A DNA stretch of 64,000 bases. Source: Pedobacter aquatilis. Lineage in GTDB: Bacteria > Bacteroidota > Bacteroidia > Sphingobacteriales > Sphingobacteriaceae. Made by a program: the position numbers and the translations under genes. The stretch spans positions 90,470 to 154,469 of the forward strand of contig NZ_JAUFPW010000028.1 in assembly GCF_030409415.1 (NCBI RefSeq), given 5' to 3'. The notes under the pieces are model-generated. The model was not told the origin of the DNA and made no database searches. It saw only the letters and a list, made by a program, of their open reading frames with translations. This document shows positions 1 to 9,427 of this stretch, piece after piece. Within the stretch, counting starts at the first letter, position 1; each line of letters starts with the position of its first letter.

Positions 1-376
1 AACATCTGTAGAACACGATAAAAGCTGGTTTGAAAAGGTAAAAAACACAAGTCCGTCAAATGCAGAAATGATTTACTGTGAATTGCAACGAGATGGAGCC
101 TACGCTAAAAAAGCAGCCTTACTAAATAAGAAATTCGAAATTATTATTGTTGATGGCAGAGATAGAGTACGCTGCTGCAAATATAGTTTGGATGCATTAA
201 CAAATGATGGTGTAATTGTTTTAGATGATAGTGAACGTGAGGTTTATAATCCGGCAAGGGTTTTACTTTTAGAGCAGGGATTTAAGGAAATTAGTTTCAG
301 TGGAATTTCTCCTGGCTTATTTTACGAAAAAGCAACCTCAGTTTTTTACAAGGCAAATAACTGTTTAGGCATTTAA
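1..376 (+). CDS. C-terminal part of a probable SAM-dependent methyltransferase-like protein (partial)
   Basis: The reading frame is open from base 2, so the gene begins before the window and only about 124 C-terminal residues are seen. The visible part has a Rossmann-type strand FEIIIVDGRDR followed by GVIVLDDSERE, which resembles the strand 4-5 region of class I methyltransferases of the kind found in sugar-related gene clusters. The start of the domain, including the SAM-binding glycine motif, is outside the window, so the family call is an inference. It lies 12 nt upstream of another methyltransferase on the same strand and is probably cotranscribed with it. Confidence 0.5.
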   Translation, partial: TSVEHDKSWFEKVKNTSPSNAEMIYCELQRDGAYAKKAALLNKKFEIIIVDGRDRVRCCKYSLDALTNDGVIVLDDSEREVYNPARVLLLEQGFKEISFSGISPGLFYEKATSVFYKANNCLGI

Positions 377-388
377 TTCACTTATACT

Positions 389-1150
389 ATGCTTAGCGAA
401 GAAGTAAAAACCGCCTACGATAATTTTTATACGAATAGCGATGTTGCATGGAGAATGCTGGGTGCAAAATACAAAGCAAAAAACATTGTAGAAGTTTGTA
501 GGCGTATAAAACCTGCAAAAGTTCTGGAAGTTGGCGCAGGCGATGGTAGCATTCTTCATTTTTTAAACGAATGGAATTTTGCACCTGAACTTCATGCTTT
601 GGAAATAGCAGAAAGTGGGGTAAACATTATTAAAAGCAGAAATTTATCTAGTCTGAAATCTGTTCAAACCTTTGATGGATACAAAATTCCATTTGAAGAT
701 AATACATTCGATTTGGTGATTTTAGCACATGTATTGGAGCATGTGGAGCACGAAAGAATTTTACTTCGTGAGCTAAAAAGGGTTTCGAAATATATTGTTG
801 TAGAAGTTCCGAAAGATTATCGTTTTGGTGTAGACCAACGCATGAAGCATTTTCTTGATTATGGGCACATCAATATGTACACGCCAACATCTCTAAGGTT
901 TTTATTGCAAAGTGAAGGGCTTGAAATTATAGAGGATAAAGTTTCGATGACTGCCACCGAAACTGTTAAATTTAATGAGTTTATCAATAAAAAAGCGCCT
1001 AAAACCTTTACCAAAAATTTAAAAATAGAGCTCGAATATAGAATTAAAAAGACGCTTGGAAACTTCCTTGGGAGAAAAAAACAGGAGCAGTTTGCAAATG
1101 CTTATACGGTTTTGACTAAAAAATCAGATTCGAATTTGCATATATTTTAA
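389..1150 (+). CDS. Class I SAM-dependent methyltransferase
   Basis: The 253-residue product has motif I of class I methyltransferases (VLEVGAGDGS, near residue 45), which binds SAM, and FDLVILAHVLEHV near residue 110, typical of the Methyltransf_11 group. The ATG at 389 follows the previous stop by 12 nt. The substrate cannot be told from sequence. Neighbouring glycosyltransferases suggest a sugar, lipid or other envelope substrate, but that is only context. Confidence 0.8.
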   Translation: MLSEEVKTAYDNFYTNSDVAWRMLGAKYKAKNIVEVCRRIKPAKVLEVGAGDGSILHFLNEWNFAPELHALEIAESGVNIIKSRNLSSLKSVQTFDGYKIPFEDNTFDLVILAHVLEHVEHERILLRELKRVSKYIVVEVPKDYRFGVDQRMKHFLDYGHINMYTPTSLRFLLQSEGLEIIEDKVSMTATETVKFNEFINKKAPKTFTKNLKIELEYRIKKTLGNFLGRKKQEQFANAYTVLTKKSDSNLHIF

Positions 1151-1170
1151 AAGGGAGTAATTAATTTAGA

Positions 1171-1200
1171 TTGTCTTGGCCAGACAGGCTTTTTTCTTTT
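1171..1200 (+). terminator. Weak candidate terminator after the methyltransferase pair
   Basis: A 5-bp stem (TGTCT with AGACA) is followed closely by a T-rich run. It is short and only suggestive. The rest of the spacer to 1434 holds the palindrome at 1281-1294 and no convincing gene. Confidence 0.3.
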
Positions 1201-1280
1201 GACAACAAAAGAAATAAAATTGCCGGCTGAAAATTTTTGTATTAAAGTTAGCAAGTAGGCTTTGATAGTGCAACCCCAAT

Positions 1281-1294
1281 CCCGTACGTACGGG
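1281..1294. repeat. Perfect 14-bp palindrome CCCGTACGTACGGG
   Basis: The sequence equals its own reverse complement and is much more GC-rich than its surroundings. It sits about 140 bp upstream of the glycosyltransferase at 1435. It could be a dispersed palindromic repeat or a protein-binding site; no second copy was seen in this window. Confidence 0.5.
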
Positions 1295-1434
1295 AGGTTA
1301 GGCCGGTTTAAAGTAGAACGAAAATTTAATGCTTTGGCTTAGCTAATAGCAAATCGAGAAGCGATTAAACAGGAAACCTTTGGTACATTATAAATCATCA
1401 TCCAATTCAAAGAACATATAAGTTAAATAAAAGC

Positions 1435-2349
1435 ATGCAAAACCTTGCGCCAATAGCACTTTTCGTTTATAATCGTCCGCAGCATACGGAGCGTACTTTG
1501 AAGTTTTTACATCAAAATGAACTTGCTGTCGATAGCCGTTTATACATTTTTTCGGATGGTGCTAAAACTGAAAACGACATTGATAAAGTTGAGGAAGTAA
1601 GGTCAATCATTAAAAAAATTGATGGCTTTAAATCTGTTAAAATAATCGAAAGAAAAGAAAACGCCGGACTTGCTAATTCTGTTATAGCAGGTGTAAGTCA
1701 GTTGATAAAGGATTATGGTAGCGTTATTGTTTTTGAAGATGATTTAGTTACTTCGCCTTACACTTTAACTTATTTTAACGATGCTTTAAACCGTTATCAC
1801 GCAGAAGAAAAAGTTATGCATATTGGTGCATACATGTATCCTTTGATAGCTGAAAATCTACCCCAATCTTTTTTCTTCCGGGCGGCTACAAGTTGGGGGT
1901 GGGCAACCTGGGCAAGGGCGTGGGAGCATTTTGAACCAAATATCGACACACTGTTAAATCAATTTGACGCGAAAAAGAAATCAGCTTTTGCCATTGATAA
2001 TACCATGAATTTTTGGAAGCAGATGCAGGAATTCAAAAAAGGTAAAAACAATAGTTGGGCAATCCGTTGGTATGCATCCATATTTCTAAAAAATGGCTTA
2101 ACACTAAATCCGGCTCAATCTCTAGTTAATAATATTGGGCATGATGGCACTGGCGTTCACTCTGGTATAAATGATATTTACAACGTAATCATCAACCCAA
2201 AACCTATAACCGAATTTCCAGAAATTATTGCTGAAGATAAAAATGCTTACCAAGCGATTAAACACTTTTTAGGAAACAGAAAAGGTAATATGGTTTCGAG
2301 AATTAAACGTTTTGTAAAAGAAAAGCTCACTCAGTACTTTTCAAAATAA
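1435..2349 (+). CDS. GT-A fold glycosyltransferase, family 2-like
   Basis: The 304-residue protein starts with PIALFVYNRPQHTERTL, the usual first strand of GT-A nucleotide-sugar transferases. It has an acidic metal-binding motif in VIVFEDDLV (E101, D102, D103) and a WGWATWARAW segment found in bacterial sugar transferases of this type. No membrane segment is evident, so it should act in the cytoplasm on an activated sugar. Donor and acceptor are unknown. It lies among methyltransferases and other glycosyltransferases, suggesting surface glycan synthesis. Confidence 0.75.
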   Translation: MQNLAPIALFVYNRPQHTERTLKFLHQNELAVDSRLYIFSDGAKTENDIDKVEEVRSIIKKIDGFKSVKIIERKENAGLANSVIAGVSQLIKDYGSVIVFEDDLVTSPYTLTYFNDALNRYHAEEKVMHIGAYMYPLIAENLPQSFFFRAATSWGWATWARAWEHFEPNIDTLLNQFDAKKKSAFAIDNTMNFWKQMQEFKKGKNNSWAIRWYASIFLKNGLTLNPAQSLVNNIGHDGTGVHSGINDIYNVIINPKPITEFPEIIAEDKNAYQAIKHFLGNRKGNMVSRIKRFVKEKLTQYFSK

Positions 2350-2403
2350 CAAGTAGGCTATTCTAAATAATTCTTTGTAATTTGGGTTTCCAAAACCATA
2401 ATT

Positions 2404-3855
2404 ATGAGGGTTCTAACTGCCTTATTTATATTAATCTCTATAAATATTTTTGCTCAAACAGCGCCAAAACCCTATGGTGCTCTTCCATCTAAAAGGCAAC
2501 TCGCCTGGCATGATGTAGAAGTTTATGGTTTGATACATTTTACGCCTACAACATTCGAAAATAAAGAATGGGGATTTGGTGATGCAGACCCAAAAACCTT
2601 TAATCCTTCAGATTTTAATGCGGAACAAATTATTAATGCGGCTAAAGATGGCGGTTTAAAAGGCATCCTTTTAGTTGCCAAACACCATGATGGTTTTGCG
2701 CTTTGGCCAACAAAAACAACTGAATACAACATTACTAAAAGTCCATTTAGAAACGGAAAGGGAGATTTGGTAAAAGAAGTTGAACAAGCGGCTAGAAAAA
2801 ATGGTTTAAAATTTGGTGTTTATTGTTCGCCATGGGATAGAAATAATGCGCTTTATGGAACTGATAAATACCTAGCCATTTATCAAGCGCAGCTTAAAGA
2901 ATTGTACAGCAATTATGGCGAACTTTTTATGAGTTGGCACGATGGTGCTAACGGTGGTGATGGTTATTATGGTGGTGCTAAAGAAAAGCGTTCTATTGAT
3001 AATACAACCTACTATGATTGGTATAATACCTGGGCGATAACCCGTAAAATGCAGCCAATGGCAAATATTTTCAGCGATATTGGTTTAGATGTAAGATGGG
3101 TTGGAAGTGAAGATGGTACTGCCGCAAAAACAAGTTGGGCAACTTTTACGCCGCTTCCGCCAGAAGGTAAAAATGTTGCTGTTCCTGGTCAGGCGAACTA
3201 CCCGCAAAGCCCAATGGGCATTAGAAATGGTAAGTTTTGGATGCCTGCAGAATGCGATGTACCGTTAAGAAAAGGATGGTTTTACCACGAGGATGAAAAA
3301 CCAAAATCATCAGAAACGCTGTTCGATTTATATTTACAAAGTGTAGGAAATGGTGCTGCTTTAGATTTAGGCTTGGCGCCTGATACAAGAGGACAATTAC
3401 ATAGCGACGATGTTGCCGCTTTGAAAGGTTTTGGTGATATGGTTAAGCATACTTTTGCTAATAATCTGGCTAAAAATGCGCAGATAATTCCAACCAATAC
3501 AAGAGGCAAAAATTTTAATGCCATTAGCCTTATAGATGGTATTAAAAATAGCTATTGGGCCACGGCAGATGCAATCCACACAGCAAGTTTAGAAATCGAT
3601 TTAAAAGACGCTAAGACTTTTGATATTATTAGTTTACAGGAATACATTCCCTTAGGACAAAGAATTGAGGGATTTAATGTTGAAGTTTTTGAGAACAATA
3701 TCTGGAAAAAAATCTATAGCGGAGAAAGTATCGGTGCAAAAAGATTAATCCAATTGGAGCAACCCATAACAGCACAAAAACTACGAGTAAACATTACAAA
3801 AGCGCCTGTTTGTATTACTTTAAGCGAGTTTGGCGTATATAAGAAAAGTTTATAA
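2404..3855 (+). CDS. Secreted alpha-L-fucosidase, GH29 family, with C-terminal discoidin-like domain
   Basis: The 483-residue protein begins with a signal peptide ending near IFAQ (residue 17). The GH29 TIM barrel follows: YGLIHFTPTTF near 41, LLVAKHHDGFALW (H94, H95) in the substrate site, and FMSWHDG with D180 at the position of the family's catalytic nucleophile. Roughly residues 350-483 look like an F5/8 type C carbohydrate-binding module. It should hydrolyse terminal alpha-L-fucose outside the cytoplasm, although the family also contains related specificities. Its end overlaps the convergent methyltransferase by 6 bp. Confidence 0.85.
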   Translation: MRVLTALFILISINIFAQTAPKPYGALPSKRQLAWHDVEVYGLIHFTPTTFENKEWGFGDADPKTFNPSDFNAEQIINAAKDGGLKGILLVAKHHDGFALWPTKTTEYNITKSPFRNGKGDLVKEVEQAARKNGLKFGVYCSPWDRNNALYGTDKYLAIYQAQLKELYSNYGELFMSWHDGANGGDGYYGGAKEKRSIDNTTYYDWYNTWAITRKMQPMANIFSDIGLDVRWVGSEDGTAAKTSWATFTPLPPEGKNVAVPGQANYPQSPMGIRNGKFWMPAECDVPLRKGWFYHEDEKPKSSETLFDLYLQSVGNGAALDLGLAPDTRGQLHSDDVAALKGFGDMVKHTFANNLAKNAQIIPTNTRGKNFNAISLIDGIKNSYWATADAIHTASLEIDLKDAKTFDIISLQEYIPLGQRIEGFNVEVFENNIWKKIYSGESIGAKRLIQLEQPITAQKLRVNITKAPVCITLSEFGVYKKSL

Positions 3856-4602
3856 TGGCTTCTTAGCTTCAATTATAATATATGGCGATAAACTTTGGCT
3901 CTCAAAAGGAATTATCTTGGTGAAAACTTTGCCTGTTAACCAAACTGCTTTTTTGAATAAACGAACACTTGCAGATTTTTGACTTTCATTTTCTAACCAA
4001 ACGCTAAAACGACCAAAGTAGCCTGATTTTACTTCTTTTAAGTTTGCCCTTTCACAGATTGATTTTAGTAATTCTGGATTCATACTATCGATATTGTGTT
4101 TATCGTAGTTTTCTTTGTCAAAGTTTTTTTGAAACCAGCCGTTTACCGCTTTAAAGTTTGGCAAGGTGATGAATAAAGTACCGCCAGGTTTTACAAAAGC
4201 AATATGGCGGTTTATAATATCTGCTGTATCGTTAAAATGTTCAATCAATCCGCAGCTTAAAACCAAATCATATTGTTGTTCTGGTTGATAATTAAATAAA
4301 TCTGTTTCGATGATATTAATGTCTTTTTCCGATAAATTATTTTTCTCCAAAAGCTCATTTACCACTGGTGGATGAACGAAATAATCTAATAAAGTTACAT
4401 CAAGCTTGAAAAACTTTTTTAAAAACACAGCATAATAGCCAGGAAAACCACCAAGCTCAATTGCTGTTTTTACGTTGTCCTTTTTTATCACTTCGGCAAG
4501 CTGCTTGTGGAACAGGTAGTTTTCTGGTAATTGAACTGCGAGTCCTTTTTTACTTTCCCAATAATTTACCCAAAAAGCCCTGTCGGTTAATAAATTTGCC
4601 AT
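3850..4602 (-). CDS. Class I SAM-dependent methyltransferase
   Basis: The 250-residue protein has a SAM-binding motif I (AIELGGFPG near residue 45), an acidic strand DVTLLDY, and YDLVLSCGLIEHF followed by PGGTLFITLPN, all typical of Methyltransf_11/23 proteins. The C-terminal third (ending YIIIEAKKPL) is more variable. It is convergent with the fucosidase gene with a 6-bp overlap and sits downstream of the tricorn-like protease. Substrate unknown. Confidence 0.75.
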   Translation of the reverse strand: MANLLTDRAFWVNYWESKKGLAVQLPENYLFHKQLAEVIKKDNVKTAIELGGFPGYYAVFLKKFFKLDVTLLDYFVHPPVVNELLEKNNLSEKDINIIETDLFNYQPEQQYDLVLSCGLIEHFNDTADIINRHIAFVKPGGTLFITLPNFKAVNGWFQKNFDKENYDKHNIDSMNPELLKSICERANLKEVKSGYFGRFSVWLENESQKSASVRLFKKAVWLTGKVFTKIIPFESQSLSPYIIIEAKKPL

Positions 4603-4638
4603 GTTTCAATAGATTCCAGCTTCAAAGAAACGGAAAAT

Positions 4639-4812
4639 TTGGTTAACTGTGTGAAGGATAAACTGGTTAATTGCGAAATTGGTTAATTGAAAGAAACTAA
4701 CGACCCAAAATAAAAATTGGGAAAATTTGGTTAAATGTTGAAATGATAAATTGGTTAATTGCAATGTGAAATCTACATCTACAATTAACCAATTCAAACA
4801 ATTAACCAATTA
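4639..4812. repeat. Opposed short-repeat array (GGTTAA units, then TTAACC units)
   Basis: The spacer between the methyltransferase and the protease carries at least five GGTTAA-type units followed by TTAACC-type units in reverse orientation, so the two halves can pair into long imperfect hairpins. An open frame across it translates only the repeat and is not a gene. It resembles four other opposed arrays in this window. Confidence 0.6.
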
Positions 4813-4816
4813 ACGT

Positions 4817-7800
4817 TTACTTCAAATCTTTTAAAATTTCAGCAACTGCTTTTTCTAACTGTGGGTCTTTATCTTGCAAACGGTCTTCGAAAGTATTTTT
4901 TACATAGATATCTGGCATTACACCCTCTTTTTCGATGTTTTTGCCATCCATTGTATAACATCCCCAAGATGGTAAGCGATATGAAGAACCATCAACCAAA
5001 CCTTTAGCCGAAGTAAAAATAATCCAACGGTAAGTTTCTGTACCGATGATTTTTCCAAGTTTTAGCTGTTTAAAACCTGCTGCGGTCATTTCCGCATCGC
5101 TTAACGATTGTTCATTTATTAATAATACAATTGGCTTAGCTGCCGGACCAAAATTGCTTTGTGGTGCCATTTTTCCACCTCTGTATTTCCATTTCAAATA
5201 AGGTTTTTGAGATAGAAATCTCAATACTGCATCATGTACATTTCCGCCTGTGTTGTAACGTAAATCCAAAATAATGGCATCTTTATTCTCTTCCTGCTCT
5301 ACCATATCTAACAGAAAGCGCTCCAATTCTCCGCTTCCCATGTTTTTCATGTAAGAATAAGCAATTCTGTTCTTGCCCCATTTATCTACATTTTCGCGGT
5401 TTTTTGCAATCCACTCATCGTAAAGATTATTTCTCAAACTTGCAGCGCTTTGTGGATGAATATTTACATTAACTTCCTTACCACTTCTGGTAAAAGTTAA
5501 TGTCATTTCTTTATCTAACGAAGGCTTGCTGAAATAATAATCACGGTCGATTTTTTCATCAACTTCTATCCCATTAACTTTCTTTAAAATGTCGCCAGGC
5601 AAAACATTTACGCTACCGTAAGATGAATTGCTTTTTGCCGCAACACGATCAATTTTTAAAGGGTTTTCATTATCGAAAATGATACCTGTTTGGTTGGTGA
5701 TGTAATTTAAATTTTTCTTTTCTTCAGCACCGAAACTGTTGAAACCCATGTGTGATGAATTTAATTCGCCAAGCATATCGTTTAATAAAATCCTTAAATC
5801 GCTGCGATTGTTAACGTATGGCAAATAAGCAGAATAACGAGTTTTCATTTTTTCCCAATCTACACCATGGAAATTTTCATCGTAGAAATTCTCATCTAAA
5901 CCAACCCAGGTTTCGTAAAACATCTGGTTAAATTCGGCATTTAGATTTCTGGCAAATTTGTATGCATGCTCTACTTTATCAAGCTTGTTGGTTTCCAGGT
6001 TGTATTTATTTATAGCATTACCAATTAATGCAAAAAACTTATCTCCGCTTTGAATAATTGTATAATCCTGTCCATCGCCAACTTTTTCGGTTTTATTTGC
6101 TTCGAATGGTTCAATAGTCGTTCGGTATAAACCAAATTTTCCACCTTCGTGGTTAGAGCTGTAAAAAACATAAGTTTTATCGCCTTTGGCAAAAACATCT
6201 GTTCCAAACTGGCTACCAAAACCCGGACTAACTAGCTCAATTCTATCTAAAATATTCTGCGTGTTAATTGTAATAATGCTTGCAGGTTTTGGTGTTGGTT
6301 TAACATCAGTTTTCTTTTTGGCGGTATCTGTGGTTTTTTTAGTTTTTTTACCTTCTGATGGTGTAACTTCTTTTGGTGCAATTGGTGTTTCTTTAAACAA
6401 ATCATCAAATTTATCGGCACGAAATGGTGCATCATAATTGTTTAGCGCCATGCGATAAATGTGAACATTTGCACTTCCGGATGGATAGAAAGGATCTGTA
6501 CGAGCACTTGTAAAGTAGATATATTTTCCATCAGGCGACCAAGCCGGAGCAGTTTCTGTAACGCCCGTATTGGTTAAATTGATGGTTTTGTTTCCTTTTA
6601 TGCTGTGCACCAAAATGTCTTGCTCGAAATTACGGTAAGCTGTAAAAAGCACATATTCATCATTCGGAGAAAAACTTGGCGTAGAATTCTGAATTGCCCA
6701 AAACTCATCCGTTACCAACGTTTTGCTATCAAAAGTTTTTAAATCGATAAGCTTTAATTCGTTTCTCCCGCTTAAATAAACGCCCAGAGTTTTAGCTTTA
6801 TTCAAGGTGATATCTCTGTTGTTGGCTTTATCCTTCGTTAACTGCTTTATTTGTCCTTTTCCATCGCCTGTTATTGTAAACCAATTTTGGTAGCCATTCC
6901 AGGTTTGGCTAAACAATATGGTTTTATTATCAGCCAGCCATTTACATTGCAAAGCCCTTTCGCCGCTATTGGTTATTTTACGGATGAATTTCCCATCGGC
7001 ATCGCTAACAAAAACTTCTCCTCTGGAGATAAATACTGTTTTCTTTCCATCTGTTGAAACATCAAAAGCCGATATATTTCCACGAACATCATATTCTTGC
7101 TCCTTGCTTAAAACCTGATTTCTTGAGGTACTAATGTTAATTTTCGTTGCTTTCTTTGAAGCAACATCATAAGTATAAAGTTGATAATCCTTCTCAAAAA
7201 CAATTGTTGAACCATTCGCAGACACAAAAGGACGTTTAATTGAAGAATCAAAGTTGGTTAAAGCAGTTTTTTTACCGCCAAGGAACGTGTAAAGATTGTA
7301 TTCTTCATTTCCTTCATCCGATACAAAATAAATATTGCCTTTTTGGTCAACGCTTGTCCAAAAATCTTTACCGATATAATTGGTATATTGCTTATAAGCC
7401 TTCGTTTTCGGATTGTAAGATTGAATATCAGGATTGTAGGCACCTTTGTAATGCTTACGGTTGGCGAAACGATAGCTTTCCCAAGTATCACTAAAAAATA
7501 ATTCGCCGTTTGGAGCTTCGGCAATATGGTGTGTGGTGTTAAAATAATTATCGAACATGCGAACAGCCGTACCGCCATTTATACCAACTTTATAACTCGA
7601 AAATGAGTTGAACCTACCGGATGTAAAGTATATCGTTTTAGAATCCCAGCTCCAGTTATCCACTTCGTCGGCTGCATCGTTAAAAGTAAGCTGTTTAATA
7701 TCGCCACCCGCCAAAGGCATTACGTAAACATCATAATTTCCAAACTGATTAGAAGAAAAGGCCATCCATTTCCCATCTGGAGATATTTTTGGATTAATTT

Positions 7801-8005
7801 CTTCGCCTTGCATCGCCGTTATGCGTGAAGCAACACCACCGCTAGATGGCACTTTCCAAATATCACCATCGTAGGCAAATACTATTGTTTGTGCATCCGG
7901 CGTTAAAGCTGGGTATGCGGCAAAATAAGTTTGGCCCTGAGAAAATGAATTAAACGGCAACAAAAAAGCTATTGCCGCTAGCGATTTAAATAGTTTTTTA
8001 ATCAT
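4817..8005 (-). CDS. Tricorn-like S41 family protease with beta-propeller and PDZ domain
   Basis: The 1062-residue protein has an N-terminal signal peptide (cleavage near FSQG), so it is exported. Next come WD40-like PD40 beta-propeller repeats (roughly 25-540, with motifs such as KISPDGKWMAFSS and APAWSPDGKYIYF), a low-complexity Lys/Thr/Pro stretch near 550-580, then a C1 helical part, a PDZ domain and an S41 protease domain. The tricorn tetrad seems present: S751-H752 in LNSSHMG, S969 in QSLSDAE and E1025 in IEKEGV. Spacing closely matches archaeal tricorn (S745, H746, S965, E1023; about 1070 residues). The likely role is degradation of peptides in the cell envelope. Confidence 0.9.
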   Translation of the reverse strand: MIKKLFKSLAAIAFLLPFNSFSQGQTYFAAYPALTPDAQTIVFAYDGDIWKVPSSGGVASRITAMQGEEINPKISPDGKWMAFSSNQFGNYDVYVMPLAGGDIKQLTFNDAADEVDNWSWDSKTIYFTSGRFNSFSSYKVGINGGTAVRMFDNYFNTTHHIAEAPNGELFFSDTWESYRFANRKHYKGAYNPDIQSYNPKTKAYKQYTNYIGKDFWTSVDQKGNIYFVSDEGNEEYNLYTFLGGKKTALTNFDSSIKRPFVSANGSTIVFEKDYQLYTYDVASKKATKINISTSRNQVLSKEQEYDVRGNISAFDVSTDGKKTVFISRGEVFVSDADGKFIRKITNSGERALQCKWLADNKTILFSQTWNGYQNWFTITGDGKGQIKQLTKDKANNRDITLNKAKTLGVYLSGRNELKLIDLKTFDSKTLVTDEFWAIQNSTPSFSPNDEYVLFTAYRNFEQDILVHSIKGNKTINLTNTGVTETAPAWSPDGKYIYFTSARTDPFYPSGSANVHIYRMALNNYDAPFRADKFDDLFKETPIAPKEVTPSEGKKTKKTTDTAKKKTDVKPTPKPASIITINTQNILDRIELVSPGFGSQFGTDVFAKGDKTYVFYSSNHEGGKFGLYRTTIEPFEANKTEKVGDGQDYTIIQSGDKFFALIGNAINKYNLETNKLDKVEHAYKFARNLNAEFNQMFYETWVGLDENFYDENFHGVDWEKMKTRYSAYLPYVNNRSDLRILLNDMLGELNSSHMGFNSFGAEEKKNLNYITNQTGIIFDNENPLKIDRVAAKSNSSYGSVNVLPGDILKKVNGIEVDEKIDRDYYFSKPSLDKEMTLTFTRSGKEVNVNIHPQSAASLRNNLYDEWIAKNRENVDKWGKNRIAYSYMKNMGSGELERFLLDMVEQEENKDAIILDLRYNTGGNVHDAVLRFLSQKPYLKWKYRGGKMAPQSNFGPAAKPIVLLINEQSLSDAEMTAAGFKQLKLGKIIGTETYRWIIFTSAKGLVDGSSYRLPSWGCYTMDGKNIEKEGVMPDIYVKNTFEDRLQDKDPQLEKAVAEILKDLK

Positions 8006-8074
8006 GATTTTGTTTGTTTGGCTTTAGAAGGATGAAAATACGCAACAGTTTTTATAATCGTAAACAATAAAATG

Positions 8075-8082
8075 TATTTTTG
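8075..8082 (+). promoter_or_regulatory. -7 box TATTTTTG directly at the glycosyltransferase start
   Basis: This is a full match to the Bacteroidota -7 consensus TAnnTTTG. No clear -33 TTG is seen at the proper distance. Its last three bases are the TTG at 8080 that could be read as a start codon. If the box is used, transcription begins downstream of that TTG. Confidence 0.45.
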
Positions 8083-8088
8083 AGTGAT

Positions 8089-9360
8089 TTGAAAGTTGTA
8101 CACCTAAATACCTATGACGGAAATGGCGGAGCAGGAAGGGCCTGTTTACGCTTGAGTGATGCGCTTAAAGCAAGCGGTATCGATTCGAAAGTATTGGTTT
8201 ATTACAAATTTGGGCAGAACCCTGATGTAGATACATTTAGCAAATCGCCATTTCAAAAAGCTAAGGCCATTTATAATATTTTTTCTGAAAGATATTATTC
8301 CAAATGGCTGAGCAAATCGGTTAAAACACCTTTTAGTTTGCAATGGTTTGGTCGCTCGGTTATTAACCACCCCGATGTAAAAAATGCCGATGTAATTCAT
8401 TTACATTGGGTTAATCATGGCTTTCTTAATCCTAAATTTTTAGCACAGCTTGATGAATTGGAAAAACCAATTGTTTGGACATTTCATGATAGTAATGCTT
8501 TTACCGGTGGTTGCCATGTGCGTTATGGCTGCGAAAACTTTCATCAGCAATGCGGTAATTGCCCGATTTTAACAATAAGTGGCATAAATGATATTTCGCA
8601 TAAAACATGGTTACGCAAGCAAAAAGCTTATACCGAATTAAATTTCCATATCGTAGCACCAAGTAACTGGATGGCTCGTTCGGTAAAATTTAGCAGTTTG
8701 CTCGGCACAAGGCAAACATCAGTTATTCCAAATACCATCGAAACTAAAATTTTTAAGCCGTATGTTAAATCAGAAGCTAAGAAAATTCTTAAAATTAATC
8801 CGGAAAAATTTGTGTTGATGAGTGGTTTTATGCCATCTAAAAACGACAAACATAAGGGCACACCTTATTTAATTGAGGCTTTAGAAATTTTATCACGCAG
8901 AAAAGGTGTTGATAAGGAAAATATTGAGCTGGTAATTTTTGGGAATAGGGAAAATGCCGAAATGCCTATTTTCCCTTTTAAAACAACTTTTTTAGGTACG
9001 ATAAACAAAGACGAGCATTTGGCTAAATGTTATTCTGCTGCTGATGCTTTTATAACGCCTTCTTTAGAGGATAACTTACCAAATACGGTTATGGAAAGTT
9101 TAGCCTGTGCAACACCGGTTATCGCCTTTACAACTGGCGGCATTCCGGACATGGTTAAGCACATGCAAAACGGTTATTTGGCCGAATATAAAAATGCTGA
9201 AGATTTAGCCAATGGAATTGAATGGCTTTACCATCGCCCGAATAAAGAAGAATTACACAAAGCTGCCAGATTAAGTATTTTAACCGATTTTTCGGAAGAG
9301 GTAATTGCCGCTGAACACATTAACCTGTATGAAACGCTAATTAATTTGCAGCCGAAGTAA
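8089..9360 (+). CDS. GT4-type (GT-B fold) glycosyltransferase
   Basis: The roughly 423-residue protein has the GT-B layout: an N-terminal VVHLNTYDGNGGAGRA glycine loop, DVIHLHWVNHG near residue 110, and a C-terminal nucleotide-sugar domain with FITPSLEDNLPNTVMESLACATPVIAF split around the usual E-x7-E motif. No ATG fits the N-terminus. The frame can start at TTG 8080 or TTG 8089. I prefer 8089 (MKVVHLNT) because the TTG at 8080 lies inside a -7 promoter box. It faces away from the protease gene and precedes another glycosyltransferase. Sugar substrate unknown. Confidence 0.85.
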   Translation: MKVVHLNTYDGNGGAGRACLRLSDALKASGIDSKVLVYYKFGQNPDVDTFSKSPFQKAKAIYNIFSERYYSKWLSKSVKTPFSLQWFGRSVINHPDVKNADVIHLHWVNHGFLNPKFLAQLDELEKPIVWTFHDSNAFTGGCHVRYGCENFHQQCGNCPILTISGINDISHKTWLRKQKAYTELNFHIVAPSNWMARSVKFSSLLGTRQTSVIPNTIETKIFKPYVKSEAKKILKINPEKFVLMSGFMPSKNDKHKGTPYLIEALEILSRRKGVDKENIELVIFGNRENAEMPIFPFKTTFLGTINKDEHLAKCYSAADAFITPSLEDNLPNTVMESLACATPVIAFTTGGIPDMVKHMQNGYLAEYKNAEDLANGIEWLYHRPNKEELHKAARLSILTDFSEEVIAAEHINLYETLINLQPK

Positions 9361-9399
9361 TATGGAATTATCTAAACTTTTTAAAGGAAATTAAAATTA

Positions 9400-9416
9400 G
9401 TCCGACAGTGACGGAC
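9400..9416. repeat. Small hairpin GTCCG/CGGAC between two glycosyltransferase genes
   Basis: GTCCG and CGGAC are separated by 7 nt, with partly complementary AATT flanks that extend the stem. No T-run follows, so it is not a standard terminator. Confidence 0.35.
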
Positions 9417-9427
9417 CAATTAGAAAA

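Noticed and set aside
4606..4809. 67-codon minus-strand frame downstream of the tricorn-like protease
   Set aside because: It only translates the GGTTAA/TTAACC arrays, which are rich in Asn, Leu and Phe, with no domain.
7240..7578. Frames antisense to or overlapping the tricorn-like gene
   Set aside because: The protease frame is continuous over 1062 codons with domains throughout; the others are shadows.
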